Origin: a virus
DNA length: 42,758 nt
IMG/VR virus record: IMGVR_UViG_3300025141_000218
Coordinates: 1-42,758 of that record
Direction: 5' to 3' (one strand)
Positions 31,701-38,660 of this stretch are shown here, piece by piece; the first letter of the stretch is position 1, and each line of letters starts with the position of its first letter. The notes beneath the pieces are model-generated. The model searched no databases, had not been told where the DNA came from, and saw only the letters and a program-made list of their open reading frames with translations. The position numbers were made by a program, and so were the translations under genes.

Positions 31701-34700
31701 ATTCGGGAACGACTCGGAAAGAGAGAAGTGGGAGAAGTGCCGGCCACCAACGCCACCTGTAATCTTCTCATCGAATAGGCCACCGGGTTCTGGGCGTAAA
31801 TCCTTAGCCCGTAGAATCTTACCGGGATCCTTGAGTTCGCCATTTGAGGTGCCTTTGACCTGCTTCTCCGTGAAGGGTAACACGGTTAGGACATCACCTT
31901 CGCGCTCCACGTCCAACCCAAGCACATTAAGGTACGCCAGGAACTTACTGAAGGTAAAAGGAACCTTAGGGCGCGGCAGAGGATGGTTGAGTTGCACAGC
32001 AGTCCATATGTCGTCCTGGGACGCATCTGACTTAAAGGTCTGTAATTCCTGTATGTTATGCTTAGCTCCGTGGGCCAACATAGCAAAGAGGCCGAGCTCC
32101 CCGATACGTTGTGCTCCGTGCTTCCCGCCACCACGAGGCTCCATGTTTACCGTGTACTCGTACCCCGGCCCCCAGGATCTCGCGGCTGCTTTCTTTTCCG
32201 CTTGGTGGTTCAACTTAAGGATGTATTGCTTACCTACCAACACCTTCCCGAGAGACTTGCCGTTCTCGTCAAAGACCTCCTCTTCCTCGGAAAGCCCACG
32301 CTCCTTAAGCATCCGGGCGACTATCTCGCGGTAGTCTCGCTTATACTCGTAAGGTTCAATCCAGACCTTCTTCTTACTTTCACCTTTTGGGCCTGTCTTC
32401 AGGGTACGCCAATGGCCCTTGACTTTAATGATGCGCACATCAGGATCGGCCTGGAAGTTTCGGACGGCGATAGGTGACTTCTCGTAGTCAGCAACCAAAG
32501 ACAACGAAGTCTCCAGCACCTGACCAGCGTTCATACGGCCGCCAACGCCCAGGGGATTCATAACCAGGTCTACAGAGTTTCCTTCCCCATCGCGAGGCAT
32601 CTCATCATCCGGCAGCACCATAGTGATGACGCCTTTATTCCCATGCCGGCCCGATAACTTGTCCCCAGGCTGGGCAGCAAAGTCGGCCCGCACATGGACT
32701 TCAATAGTCTTACCGCGGCGCACGACGTCTACCACCTCACCGCGTACGGACTTGTCCCAGACCACAGAGCGATCTGAGTACTCCCTAACCAGGCTGCGGT
32801 GAATACCACGAAGCATTGCTTTCTCGGGGGACATGGTCCCCTTCTTAGCTGCGGCGATGAGCGAGTCGCCGGGTTCCACAGTTTGGCCGATCTTAATGAC
32901 ACCGTCGTCGTCCAGCTTAGCTGTATTCTCCTTGGTAAGACCTTCGGGGAAGAGGGTGCTGTACTTCTTCTTATTCAGGACGTAATCGCGATCCATGTAC
33001 AACGAAGGCTTGAGCATGTGCTGGGAGGTCAACTTCTTAGAGGCCGTCTCCGATATCAGTAAGCCATCCTCGAACACCAACCCTTTATAGGGGACATACG
33101 CGACACGTAGGTTAGTGCCGATCGCCAGTACTCCGTCTTTGGTATAATTGGTATCGGCGATTATCTGCCCCTTCTTGACTGTATCCCCCACCGCTACAGA
33201 GGGGGTAGAGGTCACGTACGCCTGCAGCTCGTTAAGCGGGAAGTTGTCGTAGAGCTGGATCGTCTTCTTCTCTTTCCCGGTGTCTACGGTGATGCCGTCT
33301 TTAGTTACTCGGGTAACCTTACCATTCACAGGGCTCGCGTGTGCAGCAAAGGAGGCCCAAACCCTTTCGTGCGTCATAGAGGGATCGTCCATGGACCGGC
33401 TATGTGTTTGTACAAGCGGAGCTTCCCGGCCTTTCAACGGAAGCGCCTGCTCCATGTGCCGAACCGCCATCTCTACACGAGTACCGTCGTCATTCTGCAG
33501 GAAGGGGACGAGGTTAGTCATAGGGGAGAACATGGCTGTAGACGAAGGGAGGACGTAGTCAACCTTATCCGCGGTAACCACTGCCTTCAAGTCAGTCGCT
33601 GTCTGCGCGGTAACGTGCTTCGTTACTGGAGACCACTTGCCCTTCTTCTGGATGAATTGATCCGGGAAGGATACAGTAGCCTGTGAGAGCTGGAGCGGTG
33701 TCACCAACTCCATCTTCCCCTTCTTCATGTTATACGCTGGGATGTACACCGCCCCATCTTTCCGGCGAGCATCCGTTGTGAGCTTCAAGGAGATTCCTGC
33801 TCGGTCTCCTTCTGGAGTATGTACCGGGTCCAGGACGCCGAGCTGTGTGGGGTCAGCCGCTTTCGCCGAGTCCGTCACACCAAAGGAAGAACCGATGGCC
33901 CCAACGTCGCCCCCCAGCAATGTTGTCCCCAAATACTTAGAGACCATTGATACCGGGTTAGTCTGGGGAGTCTGGTTGGCTACAGCCGACTCCCGGAAGA
34001 AGGACAGCAATGGAGCAGCGAAAATATCAGAAGAGAATATTTCGCGGACAGTATCCCGCCGATCCAGGTTGTTACGTATCTTCCGCATTATCCGGGTTCG
34101 GGAACGGTCCAACCGGTCAGGGAGTAGATCTTCTACGCCGAGCAAATCTTTGAAGGGCAGGGCATCTCGGTTGTCTGTATCGCGCTCCCCGCGGTGTATC
34201 TGCAATAGGTTTGTTGACGCTGTAAGCAGCGCTTCGGAGTTCACTGTGTCGTGCGGCTTGCCGAGGGTGAGGATAGTGGAGTCTGGTCGGAGCTCTGTGC
34301 CCGCAAAGCGCTCCCGTATAGCGGAATCCATTTGCTCAGGAGTCTCAGGTATGGGGTCCTTAAGCGAGGTGAGTAACTTTTTGAGTGCCGAAGTTTTCTC
34401 TTTGGGTGTGGTCTTCACCGCATTGAGGATATCCTTACCCCATGCTTTCTCCATGGCGCCGTCCGATACACCCAACGCGTTAAGCACCGGATACAGCGGG
34501 ACCCGGGCAGAACCATACTTGAAGTGGAAGTTCTTTTTCTTCGTATCTAGCGAGAGGCGGAAGCCACGACGGTTGAACCCACTTTTGAGGTTGAACATAA
34601 CCTCGGGTTCTCCAGTGGCCGCGATACGCGAGTAGACCCCAGATTTCAAACGCCACACGTGGTCCGTCTGGTATTCCTTCCCGTCGAGGATAAAGCTATA

Positions 34701-34997
34701 CCGCCGGGTTAAATTGGGCAAGCCTACGATCTTGGTCTTCTGCGAGCGGCTAAGAGTCTTCCCGGTCTTGTTGTCTACCAGAGAGAAATCACCAAAGATA
34801 CCAACAGACCAGGTTCTCCCGTTCCGCTTAGCAGTATCCTGGCTCTTGATATCATCGACGGACTTGGGATCCGCTAGGACAACACTGTTGAGCTTTAGGG
34901 TATGCTTGGAGCCCACTACCGGAAAGAAACTTTCTACCTTGTCGATTACGCTTTTCTGGATGTCTTCAGTAAGAGTCTGCGGATTGAGGATTAGCAT
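28743..34997 (-). CDS. Single-chain beta-beta' DNA-directed RNA polymerase
   Basis: A 2084-residue protein containing both catalytic subunits of a multisubunit RNA polymerase. The beta part (about 1-1080) shows a P-M-T-N-L-V-P-F-L-Q-N-D-D-G-T-R fork-type motif, G-R-H-G-N-K-G (783-789), N-P-L-G-V-G-G-R-M-N and a C-terminal G-A-Q-R-I-G-E-L-G. The beta' part shows a short clamp start, V-L-P-P-Q-F-R-P, the R-K-Q-D-M-S-A-R-G-V zip/lid region, N-A-D-F-D-G-D (1416-1422) with the three Mg-binding Asp, a bridge/trigger region, and A-S-Q-S-I-G-E-P. The four cysteines equivalent to beta' zinc module 2 are kept (N-D-C-K-T; C-Q-L-K-K-G-I-C-Q-K-C). Module 1 seems absent. The gene has its own sigma70-type promoter and AAGGAG SD. 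No alpha, omega or sigma partner is in the window. It may transcribe phage genes in the cell or be packaged; it has no EKxA leader. Confidence 0.93.
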   Translation of the reverse strand: MLILNPQTLTEDIQKSVIDKVESFFPVVGSKHTLKLNSVVLADPKSVDDIKSQDTAKRNGRTWSVGIFGDFSLVDNKTGKTLSRSQKTKIVGLPNLTRRYSFILDGKEYQTDHVWRLKSGVYSRIAATGEPEVMFNLKSGFNRRGFRLSLDTKKKNFHFKYGSARVPLYPVLNALGVSDGAMEKAWGKDILNAVKTTPKEKTSALKKLLTSLKDPIPETPEQMDSAIRERFAGTELRPDSTILTLGKPHDTVNSEALLTASTNLLQIHRGERDTDNRDALPFKDLLGVEDLLPDRLDRSRTRIMRKIRNNLDRRDTVREIFSSDIFAAPLLSFFRESAVANQTPQTNPVSMVSKYLGTTLLGGDVGAIGSSFGVTDSAKAADPTQLGVLDPVHTPEGDRAGISLKLTTDARRKDGAVYIPAYNMKKGKMELVTPLQLSQATVSFPDQFIQKKGKWSPVTKHVTAQTATDLKAVVTADKVDYVLPSSTAMFSPMTNLVPFLQNDDGTRVEMAVRHMEQALPLKGREAPLVQTHSRSMDDPSMTHERVWASFAAHASPVNGKVTRVTKDGITVDTGKEKKTIQLYDNFPLNELQAYVTSTPSVAVGDTVKKGQIIADTNYTKDGVLAIGTNLRVAYVPYKGLVFEDGLLISETASKKLTSQHMLKPSLYMDRDYVLNKKKYSTLFPEGLTKENTAKLDDDGVIKIGQTVEPGDSLIAAAKKGTMSPEKAMLRGIHRSLVREYSDRSVVWDKSVRGEVVDVVRRGKTIEVHVRADFAAQPGDKLSGRHGNKGVITMVLPDDEMPRDGEGNSVDLVMNPLGVGGRMNAGQVLETSLSLVADYEKSPIAVRNFQADPDVRIIKVKGHWRTLKTGPKGESKKKVWIEPYEYKRDYREIVARMLKERGLSEEEEVFDENGKSLGKVLVGKQYILKLNHQAEKKAAARSWGPGYEYTVNMEPRGGGKHGAQRIGELGLFAMLAHGAKHNIQELQTFKSDASQDDIWTAVQLNHPLPRPKVPFTFSKFLAYLNVLGLDVEREGDVLTVLPFTEKQVKGTSNGELKDPGKILRAKDLRPEPGGLFDEKITGGVGGRHFSHFSLSESFPNPMFERPIAALLGMKHDTLMALISGEQGMNSKGEIVPADEATRTGPAATVGRALRELDIDKELAAAEKALSSAKESTRNSLNKKVRYLRALKRSGNKADVYMQKSVLVLPPQFRPITVLDDGNLNRGDLNQLYKELSLSNSRLKEMPPETPEEELVKLRAEVYNGITALAGLIGPDRERLDLPKGILDIIAGKSPKTGYFMEQLVKRKQDMSARGVIVPDQSLQLDEIGIPAGTAMELFRPFVVQNLVRGGLKPLQARDAIRDGKPEARIALGQVLKERPVLMKRDPVLHKYGIMAFNARILGDKEIHIHPLVCSGYNADFDGDQVSLFVPVSQASVKEAYDMLPSRHLISPASGRPMFLPVKESLVGLYLLSRVRGKSSKKFATPEELIAAAEKKTIPWDMSTQVAGKKTTAGREFLRKALPKNMRSRVGSGDDWVLNKKSLKEMFLDVGKNSPKEYPLLAQVLKDVGFNHAHKAGFSFSLKAFKTLDGIRDKVLKQVEPKVAAIKLQRGLTKAARDAKIVDLYHKASTAMQKDALAQLRKDDNPLWIMSEAGVKPNWEQIKQIVLARMMVSDAKGNPIPAAISGAYGSGLSLHDFWVSSGGIRRGIISKTQEVQDPGAITKQVVKTTMGFVIGGNDCKTSKGVLTPTSDLGALDRTLAQAIKVKGEVLSAGSTITPDVVAKIRQAKISKILVRSPLKCQLKKGICQKCYGTAPAGGQVAMGTNIGVLASQSIGEPATQLAMRVFHMGGAASAGGAGLVDGIERLRQVLQMPQKLKGSAILATASGPVSSVNKSQVGGWDVSINHKVHHVPASRRLTVVRGSKVSKGDTLSSGPVNPRELLEQTNISTVQNYLVGELAKLYDPEGTKRRHLEVIVRALTDVAEVGDAGKHPTYLPGDIVPTRAIQAWNSENKKESQVQFKPVLRGTNVLPFHLYDDWVTKLNYKHLRDVLKQAGAEQAISHIHGDHPIPGIVYGSEFGAKEGTTY

Positions 34998-35032
34998 GGG
35001 CGCTCACTCCTTGGGGTGGCACTTTCGGGTCC

Positions 35033-35062
35033 ATGATATTGGATTGGGTTCAATGGCGTCAA
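35033..35062 (-). promoter_or_regulatory. Sigma70-type promoter for the RNA polymerase gene
   Basis: On the minus strand, TTGACG (35062-35057) and TATCAT (35038-35033) are separated by 18 bases; each matches consensus at five of six positions. The predicted start would be near 35026, giving a leader of about 30 bases with AAGGAG before the ATG at 34997. It implies that the host polymerase transcribes this gene. Confidence 0.55.
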
Positions 35063-35142
35063 CCTATTTACCATAACGGGTATAAGGGAAGTACACAGAG
35101 CACTAGCTACTTTCTACCAGATCGAACCCAAGGAGGGGAGAA

Positions 35143-35154
35143 ATGAACAGATGA
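35143..35154 (+). other. Three-codon leader ORF coupled to small acidic gene
   Basis: AGGAGG at 35131-35136 is ideally spaced from an ATG at 35143 that encodes Met-Asn-Arg then TGA. This stop overlaps the ATG at 35151 (ATGA). The SD thus best serves the mini-ORF, and the acidic gene would be reached by termination-reinitiation. The same SD could also serve 35151 directly with longer spacing. Confidence 0.35.
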
Positions 35155-35270
35155 CCTGTGACTACGACCCGTGGGATGATGACGATGACACATCCCTCGA
35201 CCAATTCTCGGATGGTCTCGCTGAAGACCTAGATGATGACGATGACGGCTTCGACCAGGAAGACGACTAG
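35151..35270 (+). CDS. Tiny, extremely acidic protein
   Basis: A 39-residue ORF that encodes mostly Asp/Glu with two D-D-D-D-D runs. The DNA segment GATGATGACGATGAC is repeated exactly at 35175-35189 and 35232-35246, 19 codons apart. There are two aromatic positions (Tyr, Trp) near the N-terminus and two Phe later, and no basic residue. A clear SD lies upstream and an AT-rich stretch with TATAAG is at 35081-35086. The gene is divergent from the RNA polymerase gene. Acidic mini-proteins in phages can mimic DNA or bind basic surfaces of host enzymes; no such activity can be shown here. Small size keeps the confidence moderate. Confidence 0.5.
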   Translation: MTCDYDPWDDDDDTSLDQFSDGLAEDLDDDDDGFDQEDD

Positions 35271-35272
35271 CA

Positions 35273-35413
35273 TTGTTTGGGCTGCTCGTGGTCAGCCATG
35301 TAGTGTTAGCGGCTGGCGCAGAAATCCTCAGAGAGTCACTGGTTCTGGCCTTTGAGATCAGCCCTTTGAAGTGGAGACGAAAGAAAAAGCTTTCAAGAAA
35401 GACTTCTTGCTAG
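35273..35413 (+). CDS. Possible small membrane-anchored basic protein
   Basis: A 46-codon frame opening with TTG two bases after the stop of the acidic gene; GTG at 35288 or 35303 are alternatives. The N-terminal 20 residues are hydrophobic (F-G-L-L-V-V-S-H-V-V-L-A-A), then a short acidic helix, then W-R-R-K-K-K and a basic end. This positive-inside layout suits a one-pass membrane protein. An AGGA lies about 12 bases upstream. The frame length alone could occur by chance, so composition and coupling are the only support. Confidence 0.3.
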   Translation: MFGLLVVSHVVLAAGAEILRESLVLAFEISPLKWRRKKKLSRKTSC

Positions 35414-35426
35414 AAATTGTCCGGTA

Positions 35427-35448
35427 GCCTGGGCCTTCGGGTCCAGGC
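35427..35448. terminator. TTCG-capped hairpin between convergent genes
   Basis: GCCTGGGCC and GGTCCAGGC pair over nine base pairs (one G-U) around a TTCG tetraloop, closed by C-G. It lies between the small plus-strand genes and the portal stop. No U-tract follows on either strand, so intrinsic termination by a host polymerase would be weak. It could terminate the plus transcript, mark the portal mRNA end or be recognised by the phage polymerase. Confidence 0.45.
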
Positions 35449-35465
35449 CAATCCGGCCTATCTTG

Positions 35466-37391
35466 CTACTTACCTGGGGCGAATTTATTTACCTGCAACC
35501 GATCAAGCTCATCCAGGATCATGGGATAGAGCCCGGGCATCTTATCTCGCAGACGTATTAACGCTTTTGGACGCTCGAAGGCGGAGAGACCAAATAAGCT
35601 CCGCGCCGCTTGAGTCGCAAGCAACTGTTGCTCGGGACCGGAAGGAGGTGCGGGCGGTTGCTGCGTCTGTAGACGAGGCGGCATAGCCATCTCTTCTGGA
35701 GCGCCTACCCCTGAAGCTTGCATCTCCTGCGGAGTCATCCCCTCAGGTCCAGGGGGTTGGCCCCCTTGCTCAGGAGGTGGCTGGCCCGGTTGCCCGGGTT
35801 GACCAGGTTGGCCAGGTTGCGGCGGTGGTTGAGGCGCATTCTCTTGCATCACCTTTTGCTGCTCAGCCTGGTACTTCGCGGAAATCACGCCGGCCTCGCC
35901 GTTGATCTCAGCCCCATCCTCAGCGAGCTTCTCCTGCACCTTACGTTGCTGCTCAAGCCCATCGAAGATCTTCTCTTGTTCATCGTCCCAATTAAAGTCC
36001 CGGCTCTTCATCAAAGTCTCGGGGCTAAGGAACTTACGGTCCACCAACTGTAGGTCGTAAGCTGCCTTCTGCAGATCATCCGCCATACGGAAGGGCTTCT
36101 GCTTAATTTCGCAGATAGGGAGCCCGAAAGCATTTGAGATATCCCGAACGATGAACTTGACGAGGTGCTGAATATCCTCCCGCATACGCAGGAAGGTATT
36201 CTCTAAGGTACGCATGGATACGCTAGATCCCGACCACTTCAGACCACCAAATACGAATTCGGAGGGGACGCCCAGGCCCGCCAGGATCTGCTCCTGCAGA
36301 ACTTTGATTTCGTTGTGGAGCAGCAACATCTTGCCCTGACCACCGACTACCTGGTGGCCCACGGGATACGGCATCACAGGCATGTAATTGGAGTCCTTGC
36401 GCCACATGGTAATCTCGGACTTTACATGGTCCTGCCAGTCCAGGAGATTATACGTAGTGTAAGGGTCGGCCTTTGGGTCAGCTGCCTGCGGGAAGAAGAT
36501 ACGCATGGGGACGATATGTTCTAGGGCTATCGCTTCCTGCGCCTTCAATAAGATCCGGTAGAAGAACGCTGTCTTCATCACCGGGGTGATCAGAGGAAGG
36601 CCCCAACCAGCATCGTGCCGCGAGATGGAAGTACGCTTCAAGTGGAAGATGGTGCCCGTCTTGAAGACCAGCCGTTTGCCGCGGGAGACCGCATTGATGT
36701 AAGCCTGCGGAATCGTGCGGAGCGTATCTTTCCGCCCAGTAGTAATGGCGTTCGCGATACTCGGGGGAATGGTGTACGAGTAGATCGTTCGCCCGGTAGC
36801 CGGGTTATGCTCAATGTCCATGTAATTTGGATTGACCCGGATCAACCGCAGATCCTTGATCGACTTAATGTACTGGTCCTTTACTTTGGCGTAACCCATG
36901 TGCCCGCACTTCGGGCATGTGAACATAAATTGGTACGCCGTCCAGGTGTAGTCTGTAGACTCGACTGGGGACAACGCTTTGCAGTCACCACATTCGAGCA
37001 TCTTTCGCAAGGGATGGTGGACGTAGACGAAAGCATTCCCGTATGTGTGGTAGTCAAGAAGTACCTCGACCAGAGCGGCTCGGATCTGGAATACATCCTC
37101 GAAGATGTACTTGTACGTTTTGTTTAACCACTCGTTTTTATCTAGGAAAGATAGGTCAGTAATTGGGTAAGCCGAGATCTTCGAGATGGCCGCGTGGATC
37201 AACGGGTCCATCACGGAAAAGTACTCACACCAATTGAACTGTGACTTAACCGACTTCGGCAAGTACAGGTTTGACACATCCGCGAACACATTGGCGTACG
37301 GAGCGTAGTCTGTGCTCCCTGCGCGTGAAGCGTATCCACCGAAGCGATTCCCCGACCCTGGCGCTATATCATATGGGTTGCTACCAAACAT
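35466..37391 (-). CDS. Portal protein with zinc-knuckle and Pro-Gly-Gln tail
   Basis: A 641-residue ring protein through which DNA is packaged and which joins head and neck. Portal features: an N-terminal domain with N-W-C-E-Y-F-S-V-M-D-P-L-I-H-A-A-I-S-K-I, a V-L-L-D-Y-H-T-Y-G-N-A-F-V-Y core near 109-123, S-R-H-D-A-G-W-G-L-P-L and a long helix, then G-G-L-K-W-S-G-S-S-V-S-M-R-T-L-E near 390. Inserted after the core is a C-x2-C-x21-C-x2-C set at 134, 137, 159 and 162, an unusual zinc-ribbon. The C-terminal 130 residues are Gln/Pro-rich with P-G-Q-P-G-Q repeats and a Q-E-K-L-A element near the start of that tail, a possible processing site. A promoter is not visible directly upstream. The portal call is strong. 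Confidence 0.8.
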   Translation of the reverse strand: MFGSNPYDIAPGSGNRFGGYASRAGSTDYAPYANVFADVSNLYLPKSVKSQFNWCEYFSVMDPLIHAAISKISAYPITDLSFLDKNEWLNKTYKYIFEDVFQIRAALVEVLLDYHTYGNAFVYVHHPLRKMLECGDCKALSPVESTDYTWTAYQFMFTCPKCGHMGYAKVKDQYIKSIKDLRLIRVNPNYMDIEHNPATGRTIYSYTIPPSIANAITTGRKDTLRTIPQAYINAVSRGKRLVFKTGTIFHLKRTSISRHDAGWGLPLITPVMKTAFFYRILLKAQEAIALEHIVPMRIFFPQAADPKADPYTTYNLLDWQDHVKSEITMWRKDSNYMPVMPYPVGHQVVGGQGKMLLLHNEIKVLQEQILAGLGVPSEFVFGGLKWSGSSVSMRTLENTFLRMREDIQHLVKFIVRDISNAFGLPICEIKQKPFRMADDLQKAAYDLQLVDRKFLSPETLMKSRDFNWDDEQEKIFDGLEQQRKVQEKLAEDGAEINGEAGVISAKYQAEQQKVMQENAPQPPPQPGQPGQPGQPGQPPPEQGGQPPGPEGMTPQEMQASGVGAPEEMAMPPRLQTQQPPAPPSGPEQQLLATQAARSLFGLSAFERPKALIRLRDKMPGLYPMILDELDRLQVNKFAPGK

Positions 37392-37399
37392 CGGCTCTC

Positions 37400-38065
37400 C
37401 TACTTGGGTGCTTTCTTACGAGTTAATGCTTTACCGAGAGCACCACCAATGGCTTCCCCGGCACCCCATGTTACCATTGAAGGGAGCATCTTCATACGGG
37501 CACTTGCTAACCACCCCAGTGTTCCACCGACTCCACGACCTATGTGCATCCCCCGGTTCTCCTTCTTACCTTTGATAGCGGCTCTACCTGCCTCTAGCGC
37601 CGAGCCAACTAACATTGCACGCTGGAGGCTGGGTGCTAGCCGGGAAGGGATCTTCCCTTTGGGGGAACGGAGAATCCTCTTCCCTGTCTTCGACACCCGA
37701 GCAGGAAGCTTGCCTGCGACCGACTTAAGTATCTTCGGGGAACTCTTTAGCTTCCTACGGGATACTTCCCCGGAGCGCGAGAACACTAATTTGGGCAGCT
37801 TCCCTTTACGGGGTTTCACCCCTACCAGCTCTCGCTTAGGGCCTATTGCTGCCCAACTCTTACGTAGGGACTGCAAGGGACGCTTGGCGTATCCTACGGC
37901 GGCCTGGGGTAGCGTTTGGTACTTATGTCCACCAGGTAATTCCCCGCCATGGAACTTAGGCTTCGTCGAATATAGCCCCTCCAACTGACCGCGGTACCAC
38001 GGCGACCTATTACCCGCGGCGTACTTAGTTAGCAGCGAGCTTGTGCGCGAGAACGAGATGTTCAT
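37400..38065 (-). CDS. Strongly basic head-type protein
   Basis: A 221-residue protein, using the ATG at 38065, which has a GAGG element about seven bases upstream; an in-frame GTG at 38107 would add 14 residues. It overlaps the preceding gene by 41 bases. The N-terminus has S-L-L-T-K-Y-A-A, a weak form of the head leader. Lys/Arg/Pro/Ser-rich segments follow, with many K-L-P and G-K motifs, and near the C-terminus a Gly-rich zone (G-R-G-V-G-G-T-L-G-W-L) and A-L-T-R-K-K-A-P-K. It lies between the portal and two unknown genes. Likely an internal DNA-associated head protein; no enzyme motif. Confidence 0.45.
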   Translation of the reverse strand: MNISFSRTSSLLTKYAAGNRSPWYRGQLEGLYSTKPKFHGGELPGGHKYQTLPQAAVGYAKRPLQSLRKSWAAIGPKRELVGVKPRKGKLPKLVFSRSGEVSRRKLKSSPKILKSVAGKLPARVSKTGKRILRSPKGKIPSRLAPSLQRAMLVGSALEAGRAAIKGKKENRGMHIGRGVGGTLGWLASARMKMLPSMVTWGAGEAIGGALGKALTRKKAPK

Positions 38066-38657
38066 CTTGGAGCCTCTTATACGCCAGTAAGTAGTTTTGG
38101 AGGTCACGGTGCTTCAAAACCTGCGCAGCCAGGATCGCGTCCTTGGGTAACGACCTATCCGCTCCGGAGAGGATGTTCTTAACCCGGGAGAACATATCAG
38201 GAGAAACCGCATCTGCAATCCGGCGGCCCAGGAACTCCAATTGCTTGGGGGGTACCACGAAGCCCTCAGCCAATAAGAGCCCCGCAAGGTATTTCTCTAT
38301 ATCTGTGGAGAAGGGCCTACTACGCAACTGCCCCATCACCCCTACCCCGTGAGTAGCTACAGCCACCGAGGGCTTCTGGAGGACGCCAAATTGCGGAATG
38401 ACGAAACCAAAGGGGAGAACTACCTTCTCGAAAACGTACCAATCGTTGAAGGGAGCCTCTCCTGTGTGCGTCGCCTTACAGGCGTTAATTTTGGATTTGT
38501 TCAAGCTACTGGGTGTTTTCCCGAATACGCGGTGTAACTCCTGCCACACAGTCGCGGGCTCCCAGTCGATGTACTCAGTCCCGAAGCTCCGTAAGCAAAG
38601 AACATGCAGAGCAGTAGGGTGTGTAGTAGGGGACGTGAGGAAGTCGGACGCGTTCAT
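38025..38657 (-). CDS. Unknown head-region protein
   Basis: A 210-residue soluble protein, mostly helical in its second half. The middle contains W-Y-V-F-E-K-V-V-L-P-F-G-F-V-I-P-Q-F-G-V (about 73-92), a hydrophobic stretch that is interrupted by Pro and Gln and not clearly transmembrane. The end is a long amphipathic helix finishing H-K-L-A-A-N. No catalytic or binding motif was recognised. It begins three bases after the 310-residue gene and overlaps the basic gene downstream. It is the second gene of the rightmost minus-strand transcript. Confidence 0.4.
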   Translation of the reverse strand: MNASDFLTSPTTHPTALHVLCLRSFGTEYIDWEPATVWQELHRVFGKTPSSLNKSKINACKATHTGEAPFNDWYVFEKVVLPFGFVIPQFGVLQKPSVAVATHGVGVMGQLRSRPFSTDIEKYLAGLLLAEGFVVPPKQLEFLGRRIADAVSPDMFSRVKNILSGADRSLPKDAILAAQVLKHRDLQNYLLAYKRLQDEHLVLAHKLAAN

Positions 38658-38660
38658 CCA

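Noticed and set aside
31456-32334. A 292-codon plus-strand open frame opposite the beta region
   Set aside because: A shadow of the polymerase codons, with no start signal, no conserved pattern and biased composition.
35065-35086. Plus-strand sigma70 promoter with TATAAG at 35081
   Set aside because: No acceptable -35 at 16-18 bases and no extended -10, so it was not listed as a feature, although some promoter is needed if the small genes are real.
35757-35830. Collagen-like gene suggested by Pro-Gly-Gln repeats
   Set aside because: Only a few P-G-Q units in the portal's C-terminal tail, without a G-x-y array long enough for a triple helix; probably a flexible linker.
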